Assembly: GCA_019916065.1 (NCBI GenBank)
Contig: CM034240.1
Location: 46,796,238-46,860,237, forward strand
Length of the DNA stretch: 64,000 nt
Direction of reading: 5' to 3'
From: Vitellaria paradoxa
Taxonomy: Eukaryota; Streptophyta; Magnoliopsida; Ericales; Sapotaceae
This document shows positions 22,359 to 34,601 of this stretch, piece after piece (the stretch's first letter is position 1; every line of letters starts with the position of its first letter). A program made the position numbers and the translations under genes. The notes beneath the pieces are model-generated. The model ran no database searches, had not been told where the DNA came from, and saw nothing but the letters and a program-made list of their open reading frames with translations.

Positions 22359-23806
22359 TGTCCTGCCCTGAGAAGTTCACTTCTAATTAGACCCCCAAAT
22401 GTAATGTGACTAATGTCTGAGAAGACGTACTGCAATGAAGAAAACCCATATGACGCCCTCTATTTATACCCAAATGGAGACCAGCCGAGCTGCACATTGT
22501 GCCCAAAAACCGCCAATAAATCCCAAAAAGTGAGCATCCATGAAAAGGAGAAGGTAAAGATAATAATGACAAAAGCATGAAATCTTTCTATTAGCGGCGG
22601 AGAGAATCAAAGCAGAAATTACAGAGCACGTTCATGCAATTCCCAGAGCACCCAAGTTTGGAGGGTTCTAGATTTGCAACCTAGAGAGAATCTATACTGG
22701 CAGGCAGTGGCAATTGATAAAGCAACCCACAATTGCACGTTCAGAATATAAACCAAAACATGAAGAGAATAATCCCAATTTGTGGAAGGGAAAAAGGAAA
22801 AAAAGAAAATAAAATCCCTCTTCCAATCATTTGTTTATGAATATTTTCGGTTGATTGATGGATACCCATTAACTTGAAAGTGAAGTTCAGCTGTCCAATT
22901 TATAATAATGATTGCAACACTTGTATATCTGATAAATATGGGAATAATCAAGAATTTGTGGGGCTTAGGGAACTGGGTTTAAGTTTTTGTTCTTGCCATC
23001 TATAGATATTTATAAAATATATATATATATATATATATGCATTCACCAACCTGGAAATTCCTGGGTGAAGGAGACATGGGCAAAAGCAAGTCAACTTTTC
23101 TCTCTCTCTATCTGTTTTTCTTGTTTGCCACCCATCATTTGGTGCTCGAAGTCTGACGTTCATCATGAATTTTGCTGGTGTGTACTCTGCGAGATTCCAG
23201 ATGGCAGAGAACAAAAGTCCAACGAATGCTTTTTATCTCCACTGAAAATTAAATAAAATTGCGAGGGTGATGATGAAATACAATTATAAGGTTCTTTCAA
23301 AATATTCACCAGAATAATTGTTTTTATTATGAAAAATTTCAGTAGAATATATAATTTGTCCAATCATAAAAAAAAATACGAATTATTAAACGCCAGCACA
23401 ATAGCTTGACTCTTGCCAGAGAACAATTGGCTTGAGAATTTGATAATAATAAAAAAATTTGATAATTATTTGGATAAATTTAACAATATTCACCTTGCAT
23501 TGTTTGCATGTCATCCCGTCAATTGATTTGACATTTGCCAGATTATCTCTTTATAAATGTTTTCACCAAAAACTGTATTTTTTTTTTTTTTTTTTTTCAG
23601 ATAGATGGATCATGGAGCCAAGGATGCTATTTTAATCCAAAGTTCAACTCTAGACCCACCTATAAATGGGCCAAATTGGTGGGCCAACATAGCCCAATTT
23701 GGCCCACATTGTTTAATCTCCTGGGCCCATGTTGTCTTCAAGGTGAATGTGATTCATGTTGCAGCATTGCATTGCAAGCTTATGTTTTTAATACTGGTTG
23801 GGTTTA

Positions 23807-23858
<52 letters not shown>

Positions 23859-26195
23859 GTAATAATAAATCAATTTGAAGCCAAATTCTCATCTTTTTTT
23901 TTTGGGTGCAATGGCTGTCTGTGTAAACAAAAGCAAAACATTACTTAAAAAAAGGGCTATTGATGATTGGAAAGAGGGGAAAGGGGCATCTAAATTTTCC
24001 TCTCCAAACATCTATCCTTTTTTTTTTTCCCTCCTCCTTTTAGGGGAGTAAGTAATAGGACAAACTTTAAGTTTGTCAACTCCTCCTTTAAACCACACTC
24101 AGTGAAAGAAGAAGAAGAATCAAATCCATCGGTTGATTGAAAAAAAAAAAAAGAAAAGAAAAGAAAAAAATGGTGGGATGCTTTATGGTTGTGGGTTTTG
24201 CTTAACAGAAGACAAACCGATGCTGATGGCACTACTTTGGCTGATGGAGATCAGAATTAATACTCCCCCATCCATCCATCTTTGAAATTCAATTAGCAAT
24301 TGCGAATGGTTTCAATTGGGAATTCTTCTGTACAAACCAAAGATCTCAATTCTGGATTCAATGTCGGAGGACTACGTACCCTCTCTCTTTCTTCTCTAGT
24401 TTATGGTGCTTCTAGGGTTAGCCTTAGACTAAGGCTCTCTTTTTGTCACTTCAGTGGTGGCTCTTCCAATATACCGTTGTTTATGGACAACTTGTTTTTG
24501 AGATAATATATATATATATATATATATATATTATTAACAGGTTGAAAAATTATGCACCATCTTAGGAGGCGTTTGAAGTAAAAATTTGGTATAGAAATAT
24601 GATTTTACTCGAATAGATTAAAAAACATAAAAAGTATTTATTAATAAATTAATTTTTTATTTTGATTTCTCAAATTTTATATTTTTCTTTTTATTTTTCA
24701 CCACAAACCAAACATATAACCCTCTCTATTTTCTATTCCCTTTACATGTCTTCGATTCAAACATAGAAATTTTTAAGTATGTTACTTCCCAGATCACTTT
24801 ATTTGCTTTTTTTTTTTCTCTTTGTTTACGGGTGGAAGGTTGAACTTTCCTATATTATTAGCATTTTTTGTCTTTTTCTTCTCCCCAAACCCCCAATTTC
24901 ACTTCAATTTTCCTTACATGTGCAAGAACAATAACACGTCCGCCCTTCCAGTAATTTCCAGTTCTCGGCTCACTTCAATTTTCTTTGCATGTGCCAGCTG
25001 CCCTTAACTGCCAGCTTGGACCTTTCTGGCTCACACCGGATAAAAATTTGAACTTTGCCCCCCAGATGCTAGAATTGTGCAATGAAACGAGGCATGATTC
25101 AAATAGTCCCTCCTAAATAAAACAGGGAGATTCTTGCGCAACGTAACCAGTAACAAAGCACAAGCAAGGGTTTAAAATACGAACTGCCATCATTGCCCTT
25201 CTAACTGGATGCACAGAGATGTATCAGAAAGAATTTGCTTGCCAGCAGTGGCAAAATTGCAATCCCAATCATACTGGCCAAGAACAAAACAAGACAACGT
25301 ATTCCAGCAAGAGAACCAAATCAGACCCATTTACCCAATGGTTACAGAAGCAATTGCCACCAAAACTCTCTCTAGTAATCCGTAGATTCAATGGTCTGTC
25401 TATCGCAGTTGATAAACCATGTGGTACCCGAACCACCTAACATTGCAATTATTTTTATCTGCTGACAGAGCTCGCAAGACAACATTTCATACTCTCAAAA
25501 AAAAAAAAAAAACAAAAAAGCTTTCAATTATTAAATAAAATTTGCCAAAGTTTCTTAGACAACCACAATCACAGCTCGAGCACTGACCACCCAGGTGGAT
25601 TCTTACCATCTGCATGCCTGTGATAAAAGAAACCATCAAAGCGACTGTTTACTGAATTCGAAGAAAGAATAAATTGAGAAAGAATAAATTGAATGAGCCA
25701 ATTTGATTCATTCTTAGTTCACTGAAATGTCAGAAAAACGAAGTTATCTTAATTGATTTTTTTGTCAATGAGAGATCAGTTAAGTCCCTTACAGATTCAT
25801 GCTCATTATGAACCAATCGTAAGAATAAAAAATAAAAAGTGATGCAGCTGAGGGGCTTTTAGTGCCAAGAAACAAAAATGGGGCCATGGTGACATCAATC
25901 CCCTAGATTGTTAAGACTGGGATGTTATTACAAAAGAATGCAACTGCAGCCATCAATTATTTGTGTTGCATTGAACAAAACTAATAGAATCCATAATTCC
26001 AATAGATGACTACCACGTCTCCAACATCGTGAGGACAACAGTTTGAATGTTGGCAAGGCAACAACCTTAAGAACTAAGGACTCTTCAAAAGCAAACAAAA
26101 CAAAATACAAAGCTTTAAATTTCTGAAGTTGCAGAATATTCTAACACTCATTGGCTCACCAGATTTCATTCCGGCAGAAACACTGCAACAAGCAA
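22359..26195. other. Intergenic between thioesterase and COX5b, no gene seen
   Basis: It contains the thioesterase promoter side (22359-22900), a (TA)n run at 23015-23038, a T run at 23577-23597, a long (ATT)n microsatellite at about 23807-23853, another (AT)n at 24508-24532, and a MITE-like inverted repeat near 24563-24718 (gcgtttgaagtaaaaatttgg against caccacaaaccaaaca). Short ORFs here lack any recognisable domain. Confidence 0.5.
23807..23853 (+). repeat. (ATT)n microsatellite
   Basis: About 15 uninterrupted ATT units, likely length-polymorphic. Confidence 0.9.
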
Positions 26196-29100
26196 TCAGT
26201 GATGCTCATCATCACCATGTCCATCTGGAGGTCCTCCAGGGCCAACCACTTCCAACTGAAAAACATAAACCAAATGTTACCGTAGTTCTGACCAAAACTA
26301 GAAACAAGGCCGTCTAATAATGCAATCAGGCGCTTCAAATCAAGTGCAACTAGTGGATTCACAAGGATATGTTTGAAACAGGGATTTATGGAGGGAAAGG
26401 AAAAATGAAGAGAAAATAAAATTACTAGTTTGTGTAATTTTTTATGCTTAACAAGCAAAAATTATTTTTTTAATATGAATATCTATTCGTTTCACTTACA
26501 ATTTCAAACTCAAACCAAAAACAAATGAAATTAATTTGACCTTTTCACTTCATTTTACCCATTTTCCTTCACTTTTCCTTTCCCTCCACAAATCCATATT
26601 CCAAACATAGCATCAGTGTATCTGATAAAACATAATCAGCTACCACTTAAATATTGAAAATGACTAAAAGTGGGTATTAAATGAAGGAAACACAAAGTAT
26701 TACGAGGTAGTGGTTAATAATCTCGGTTTCTTCTTATAAGTGAAGATAATCATAATATTTATTCTCAATTAACATATTTATATTAAATTATTTTGGAAAA
26801 TTTCAGCACCATTTCTGTGATGATAGCCTATGATCCATATATGTCCTAGATTAGCAGTGATCAATTCAAGCATTACACTGCACTCACCACAAAGTACTGA
26901 GAGCACACTGGACATTCATGTGGCTTGCCTTTCTCTAGCCAGAACCAGACAACATCATGCTCATCTTCTGTTTAAAAGAAAGAAAATTGTGTTAATTAGT
27001 CATAAGCAACAAACTAGAAGAAAATTGGTTTGCTAAAAATTGGTTTGCTACTATAACCAAGAAGCCAGTTCCACAACTGCAACATAACAACAATAGAACA
27101 GAGCAACAAAAACCTTGGAAATATATAATAATTGAATTAGAAGAAAACCACCGAGGACTTACCGCCTTCAGCTCCAGGGCATCCAACAATTCTTTTATCA
27201 TAGTAGGACTTGATGACTGCAGGCTCTTCCTATATGCAAAAAAGTGAGGAAACTACTTATAGATGCTTCAAAAATCCCCGCAGTACGAACTCAAAATAAT
27301 TCTAGTATTATCATCAGACTAGATTGCCAATAAGCTCACTGAAAACTTAACCTTGATAGAAATGAATTGACAAAAAGGATTCATATAGCCCACCTCAACT
27401 AGTTTGAGACTTAAAAGGCTTTGTTGAGTTGAGTATTAACAACAAACATAACTATTTACTTTTTCTTTTCTCCCGCCAAATAAACCAAACTAAACAAAAA
27501 GGAATCATTCTCTACACTTCTTGTTTTTCTTTTTTATGAACCTTTGCTCCCCACCGAAACTCAAAAACAAGTTTAACTTTTCTTGGAAACACCTAATGCA
27601 TGCAGGCCCGCAAAATTCCCACAATTCCTTCATCTGTTCACAATGAACAATTAGATTATCAATTGGCTCCCGATCTTTCATACAGAGAAAGTACTAATTA
27701 ACCAATGTCTTATAATCATAAGATTATTAATTGTGAAAATCTTACCATGTCTTTCTCTTTTTTCCCTTTTTTTTGGGGTGGGTGGGGGGGGACCTTTTAT
27801 GGTGCTTTAGAAGACCAAATAATAATCCAAGGAAAAGAACTCTCAATTAATTGTTTTGTCATGCTCAGGTATATAATCTAACAATCGATTCTCGTCTTTC
27901 TTATAGAGAAAATACCAATTAGCCAATGTTCTCTAATCATAAGATTATTAATTGTGAAAATCTTAACATGTCTCCCCCGGAGGGGGGGGGAGTATATTTG
28001 ATGGTGCTCCAAAGGAAAAGAACTCTCATAATTGTTTTGTTGTGTTCGGGCATATAAGTCATGTATACTCAAATGTCTGAAAATTTAACAAATGTGCTAA
28101 ATAATCAATTTGCTTCAAATTCAAATCAAATCTTGCCAATTTTGAGTTAAAGTATTCGCATCTTGTCAAGGATTGCATTTTATCGCAGTAACTTTGTATT
28201 CTTATGTCATGTCTAATACTGCCACCCCTACCTATAAATGCCTTGTAAAAAGATTTCACCTCAAAGCTCAAGAGTTAGTCGTGTTCCATTTAACACTAAA
28301 CCAACCCCCCCCCCCCAACGTTTTTTTTTTGGGGGTCATAAGAGATGTATAGTGGTGTTACAGCAACAAATTGGAACACTAAATTCCACCATTTAGAGGT
28401 GGCAAGAAATAACACTCAGTGTAACGAGTAATAGTATCTAAGAAGCACAATATTTTCAACTTCGATGGGCCGAAATCATAAAATTGACAAAGTTGAGGTG
28501 ACTTTGAAAGATTCCCCCAACCCCCAAAAGGACAAAAAGGAGGAAAACAACAAAACTTCCTGCATGATCTTTTATTAGAACTTCACAGGGAAATCCACCC
28601 TATTTAGATGGAAAAAGTACTCATGATTTTAAGAAATATGCGACAATCGAAATGCAACCTATGTTGTTTTACACATACCTTTATGATGATAAATTAGGCA
28701 ACCCATCGCAGCAATCTATATGTTTCTCTTTAGTAAGACCTTAACAAGGACAAGCCATGTAACAATAACAACAACAACATAAGCCTTATCCCACTAGGTG
28801 GGATCGGACAAGCCATGTAACAAAGACTTAGAAAATGGTCATATAATAGGAACTTCAAATAAATACAACAATGTTTAGAGAAAAAGTTACATGTAGAGAG
28901 AGAGAGAGAGAGAGAGTAACTAATAACACATTACTCTAGACCAACCAAAATGCGCAACGAGATGTGTTATAATGTAAACAGAGAATATACACAGTTGGAA
29001 AACATACTAACAATGGGCCATACATTTAACAAACTTGCATCCAAATGTACAGATACCATTAGTAACATATAATTCACCTAATATGTATCAAGTTGCAGGA

Positions 29101-30158
29101 ATCTGAGAACTATTCAAGCTTCAATTTCAATTCTTGTAAACCTAAAGCACTTGACAAACTGAATCAAATTTTTTAGTTCTTGGTAGTTAGTGTCATTATT
29201 GCTAGGTTTAAGCATGGAAGTTGGGAAAGTCAACAAATAAATTAATAATTAAATGAGATTGTAAAGTGTAATACTAAACCACTTTTTATCAATAAAACAT
29301 TTAAAAATTCCAGAAGCAATCAATTAAATTTGTCACTGCATTAGAAATTTCACCAACAACTCAGTTCCTTCCACACCAAACAATTGAACATTTTAAAATA
29401 GATATTAATCTATAATTTTAGTTGACACAGAGAACAATCATAAGCTCATAATGATCAAAATCAGTGAGCATAGAATGTAAAGGACTGATTACCAGCTCTC
29501 ATTTTAATTTTCCTCATTTGAATTAAGCTAATTATTGCAGTAATAAACATCCAAAAAAAGTGAACAAATTAATAAAATCTAATAAGCTGCAAATCATACT
29601 AACCTTTGTACCGAAAGGACCAACTGGATAATCGATGTCTAGAATATTTTGCCCCTAACAAACACAAATGCAAAAAAAAAAAACACCATTACTCTCAATT
29701 ACCAATAGAAGCAGTTAAAACATCGCATCCAAATAATCAATAATGGGAGCTCACTTTAAGCTCCGCTTCAAGCTCCTCGCGCTCGTGTCCAGTCGCGATA
29801 GGCATTACATCTTCAACTCTCTTCTTTGAAACGACATTCTCTGATACGTATTGTACAAACAGATTCAAATTGCTACCAAGCCCCAACACAGAACAAAAAT
29901 AAAACGTCTATATATGTACACACATCGTATATCCGTCAGCAGCCAAAGGAAAACGAAGATCCGAAAGGAAATTAGGATTTGAAAAAAGCGAGATGAGCGG
30001 TTACCGGATTCAGTGGAGAAGTGGCAAGCGAATGGAATAACGGTGGGGCGGTACGGAGATGGAGAGGAAGAGACGTTACCGGCGGCGAACAGATTGAGCC
30101 TGGAAGCGGATCGGGACCGGGGTAGGGTTCGGAGCTGCGTAGAGAGTCTTCTCCACAT
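26196..30158 (-). CDS. COX5B: Cytochrome c oxidase subunit 5b, mitochondrial
   Basis: Six exons with consensus borders (30005-30158, 29755-29840, 29604-29654, 27163-27229, 26888-26967, 26196-26255) join in phase to 165 aa. Residues 1-50 are Arg/Ser-rich without acidic residues, a mitochondrial presequence (MWRRLSTQLRTLPRSRSASR). The mature part has the subunit Vb/COX4-fold zinc domain: GCPG (Cys114) and HECPVC (Cys138, Cys141), with the plant-typical DVVWFWLEKGKP between and a Gly/His/Asp-rich tail (GPGGPPDGHG). It is a nuclear-encoded structural subunit of complex IV in the inner mitochondrial membrane and binds zinc on the matrix side. Intron 3 is 2.4 kb with SINE-type fragments; intron 5 has a MITE. 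A large foldback lies just upstream of the start. Likely orthologue of At3g15640. Confidence 0.95.
26366..26610. mobile_element. MITE in COX5b intron 5
   Basis: gatatgtttgaaacaggg at the left is mirrored by atattccaaacatagc at the right, and tttatggagggaaagg pairs with cctttccctccacaaa. The inner sequence is AT-rich. Its ends match the element in thioesterase intron 7. Confidence 0.6.
28741..28815 (-). mobile_element. SINE 3' fragment in COX5b intron 3
   Basis: On the minus strand the fragment reads ccacctagtgggataaggct followed by TTG repeats (ttgttgttgttattgtta). This tail is widespread at the 3' ends of plant SINEs. The adjoining phrase acaagccatgtaac occurs on both sides (28751-28764 and 28808-28821), which may be a target duplication. 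Confidence 0.5.
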
Positions 30159-30278
30159 GGTTTCTGAGCGCTAGGGCTTTGGTGATGATCTCAGGTCGGC
30201 CCCTTGTTTTTTTGAGATCAGCCGATTCACTTTCTCTCTCTATAATTTCAATGGGAATGCGGAACGAAATGAGAAATG

Positions 30279-31608
30279 AAGGACAGAGGCTGCTTTTAAT
30301 TTTATGGACGTGAAGTTGAATCTCAGCCGTTTAAGCAATACAAACTTGATTTGGCTTTTTATTTTAAAAATTTATTTTTTACTTTAAAAAAATAAATCAA
30401 TCAATTAAAAAAATATTAAATGAAGAATTAAGAAAAGATAAAATTTTAAATGATGAAAAGTAAAGTTTTAATTATTTTTATTTTTTCAAGGTAATTAAAT
30501 TTATATTAAAAATAAATAAAAATATAATAATTTTTTATTATTTTTTTAAAGATATATTTAAATTTATATATATTAATTTAAAATTTTAATTATTTATTTA
30601 TCTTTAATTGTTATATCCTTATTTATTTTTACTTGTTATCTTTAATTTTATTTATTGTTTAGTTGTAAATCTTTATCTAACAAAATATTTATTACATTTT
30701 TATTTCTCTTTAATATAAATTTACATATTTAAAAAAAATAAAAATAATTAAAATTTATTATTTTCTATTTATCTTTAACTGTTATCTTTATTTGTCCTTA
30801 TTTACCACATCTTTACTATTATAAATCCAAAATAAATAAGGACATAGTTTAATTATAAATCTTAGTCTAACAAAAATTTTATTATATTTTTTATTTATCT
30901 TTAATATAAATTTACATATTTTAAAAAGTAAAAATAATTAAATTTTATTATTTTTATTTACCTATCCTTACGGTTACAGGTTACAAATCCAAAATAAATA
31001 AGAATAGCAACTAAAGATAAATAAAAATAACAACTAAAAATAAATAAATATAATAAATTTTAATTATTCACACTTTTTAAAAATATGTAAATTTATATTA
31101 AAGAAAAATAGTGATATAATGATTTTTTTTTTGTTAGACTGAGATTTACAACTGAACAATTAACTAAAAAAAAATATAACAATTAAAAATAAATAAAGAT
31201 ATAACAACTAAAGATAAATAAATAATTAAAATTTTAAATTAATATATAAAAATTTAAATATATCTTTAAAAATAAAAATAACTAAAAAATTACTATATTT
31301 TATTTGCCTTGAATATAAATTTAATTATTTAAAAAAATAATTAAAAGTTTACTATATCTTTATTTATATTTAATTATTATCTTTTTTATGTTTATTTTTT
31401 CTCTTTCCTCTTTTTTCTTTTATCATTTCAAATTTTCTCTTTCTTTCTTTCAATTCATCATTTAATATTTTTTTAATTGATTAGTTTACCTCTCTTTAAA
31501 AGTGAAAAATATATTTTAAAATTAAAGAATGATATCAAATCCATATTCATTGAGCGACTGAGATTTAATTTCAAATATCTAAAATTTAAAAGTAATTTAG
31601 GGTCCCTT
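30279..31608. mobile_element. 1.3-kb AT-rich foldback next to the COX5b start
   Basis: Both halves fold back on each other along about 640 bp. Outer pair: aaggacagaggctgctttta near 30279 against taaaagtaatttagggtccc ending near 31607. Next: gaatctcagccg (30319) against cgactgagattt (31555). Next: atcaatcaattaaaaaaata (30395) against its complement at about 31467. Inner: aatataaatttacatattt (30713) against its complement at about 31085. A phrase with taaatcttagtctaacaaaa recurs a third time near the centre, suggesting an internal duplication. No coding capacity. Confidence 0.7.
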
Positions 31609-34136
31609 AATCCAATAATGAAGTGGCTGATGGCAAATTAGTGAAGTTACAAAGGTGGCGAGGGGGCCGTGGCAATAGCCCTAGTAGTTGAATTGCACGT
31701 GTAAGAATTGGCCAGCTCCGTCAGGACTCGGAAGATGAAAATGGAAAACAAAATAAAAAGTCGAACTAAGGCTTCAATATATATATATATTGAAAAAATC
31801 AAGCAACCCCATTATTTAAGTTTATTTTTAAATTATTTGAAATGGGTTTAGAAAAAAAAATTCATATCTACTATGTTGCCTAAAGATTGGTATAAAAATA
31901 TTAAAATGTAATTTTATTATTTATATATTATAAAATTTTAAAATATAAAACTAAAATTAGAAATACTAACACATATGTCAAATAATAAATATTTGATTAT
32001 TATTAGGTTACTAATAAGATATTGTAATTTTATTTATTTATTTTTAATTTTTTTAGTACATAGTTAATTATTTTAAATCGCGTAAATTGCAACAAGGGCA
32101 AAAAAAAAAATATCAATTAATGTAAGGTTAGGCTTGGAATTAAAATATTAAGCACGGTAACCGTCCAATCCGAGCACGATGCGCCCACTGCCCAATCCGT
32201 CCATTAACCATCAATTTGACCAATATTTTGGGGACGAGGCTGGTGCGGGTCAAGAGTTGGCCATGGACTCATGGCCTCGTAACTTTAATATAAATCTATT
32301 CATGTATATTGAGCTCGTATACAGCTCTATAAAATTTTATAAATTAAAAATTTTTTATTTATTATACGAAGATTATAATTTTTATAAACTTATATTAATT
32401 TTTACAATTTTAAATACTTTATTATATTTTATTAAAAATAAATATTTCTTTAAGAATAGTTCCTTAACAAATAACAAGTCCGTAGTTAGCTTAATTTTTA
32501 TTGAAATTCATGTAAAATAAAAAGTAATAAATTATTTTTTCTCTTTTTCCATAAATATCCACAAACATCTCTCTCATATTCTTCAACAATGGCCTCTTTC
32601 TAAACAAGTAAAAAGTCATTAATCAACTTAACTTTTCGTAATAGATTTACGTAAAAGTAAAAAGAAATTAAATAAAAAGTAACAAATTATTTTTTTTACT
32701 TTCCAGTGGAAAGCACAAAATCAATATCTCTCTCCTTCTCCCCTCTCTTTCTCCACCCCCGCCACCCAATATTTACACTTTCCTTAATAATCATCGTCAC
32801 TTTTTTACGTTCTTTCTTATACACTCTTAATTCTTTATTAATTTTTTTAAGTACAATAAGAATTATATGATATAGTTCAATTTTCCGGCAAAGTTGCGCT
32901 TCCAATCCTCTCTCCATCAAAATCTTTCACTGTGAATAGGTATCAATTTTTTTAGATTATAATTATTTAATTTTTTTTACTAAAAAAGTTTTAGTTCTCC
33001 GGTCATAAAATCCTAATTTCGTCCTTAAAAATATTCTTAAAAATGTTCTTAGTAGACAAATGTTTGGACGAAAAGAAAAAAAAAATATATGTATTTTCCC
33101 TTTTTTGGAGAAAATTTTATAAAATTAATTTTTTGATTAAAAATTGAATCTTAATGAACAAAAAAATTGAAATTTGAAATAAAAAATTTTTATCGCGAAT
33201 TGTACTCAGAGTAAAAGTTATGTGAACTTACCAAAAAAAAAAAAAATTATGTGAAATTTTAAGTTTTCGGTTCATTAAAACGGAATTTCTAATTTTTTTT
33301 AATTCCATTTCCAAGCGGGCAAAAATGATTAATAAATGGGTATGATAAAGATTGAAACTTGTTTTTTTTTTTTTTTTTAATTACAACTAATTCAAATTAG
33401 TCTAAAGAACTCATGGCCTTGGCTGCAGAGCATAGGTTAGGGGGAAGGAACCAAATTTTTTGCATATCCATCCACTGGTTTTACGAATGCACGCAAGCAC
33501 AAGATACTGCTACCGAAAGTAGACCAATATGGTATAGCCAAGTGCACAGCCGGCAGCCCTTCTTGCAGTTACTAAGATCCGCTTGGTAACGTTTTCTTTG
33601 TTGATTGTTTTTTTTTTTTTTTTTTTTTTCGGCATGCTTATAAATTTCTTAAAAATTAATAATAAAAACATCTTTCATAAATTTATTTTTATCAAAAAAA
33701 TAAAAGCTTAAAAACAGAACAATTAATTCTTCACTCTTTTTCTTATAAACATTTTATCGATTTTAACACTTTGCCAATTTTTATTGCATCATGTTAAAAT
33801 GAATTACGTGAATTATTCTCTTCAAATATTTTATTAAACAAAATCTTTTTTTAGCAAATAATATATTACTATAATAAATTATTTTATTAAAGTTAAGACA
33901 ATAATTTATGATTAAATATTAAATTAAAATTTTTTAATAAGTAATAGTTACCTCTTAAAATGATTTATTTCATTAAAATATTTTGTTAAATTAAATTAAT
34001 TTTAACAAATAAAATGATTAAATTATGTTATTTAATAATATGCTTTATTAAAATTAATTATTATTAAAAATAAATATTCTATAACATTAAATTAATTAGT
34101 TTAAATATATTCTATAAAAAATTTTAATAAAATAAG

Positions 34137-34257
34137 ATTAATTACTATAATTTTTTTTTTTTTTTGGTTAGGTAAGGGGGAGGGCCTCGGCTGGTGAGTG
34201 TGCAAAGAATAGAGATCAACCACCGAATTAAGTGTCTCACTCAAATTAATTACTATA
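34137..34257 (-). mobile_element. 95-bp SINE with perfect 13-bp target duplication
   Basis: The body (34150-34244) is flanked by attaattactata at 34137-34149 and 34245-34257. A T run at 34151-34165 on the plus strand is its poly(A) tail, so the element is on the minus strand. The sequence next to the tail (cctcccccttacctaacc) resembles the tail-proximal end of the SINE at 44858-44968. Confidence 0.75.
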
Positions 34258-34601
34258 GATAAAATTACATTACCAAACATGTTTTTTGTTTTTATTTTAG
34301 GAAAATACGACGACAACTGAAACAAAAAAAAAAATTAAACCAAAAAACAGCTAAACATAAATAAAAAAAAAAATATTAATATTATCTAACCGACCGAACT
34401 ATTTTAAAAGCACTTTCACAACAAAACAAACTTGGCTCCAGGTTGATACCACATGAGGTTAGGCCAAACATTTTAAGCTTTTTACCGCATTGGCAGGTTA
34501 GATGGTTGCTGTTTCCCTTCAGCTTTGGGTCTGATAATGGAATTTGCAGTCTCTTGTACAAGCTTTGCAACCAAGATGACAGTAATCTTAGCCAAAGGCA
34601 A

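Larger units (their letters stand above)
30159..34601. other. Intergenic between COX5b and UVR3: foldback, SINE, AT-rich DNA
   Basis: From left: about 120 bp of COX5b upstream DNA with a CT-rich tract, the foldback at 30279-31608, AT-rich unique sequence, a T-rich stretch at 33360-33630 and the SINE at 34150-34244. The last 300 bp is the UVR3 3' flank. No gene was found. Confidence 0.6.

Noticed and set aside
24300..24506. 68-aa ORF between thioesterase and COX5b
   Set aside because: No homology signal, no splice context, ends in an AT microsatellite.
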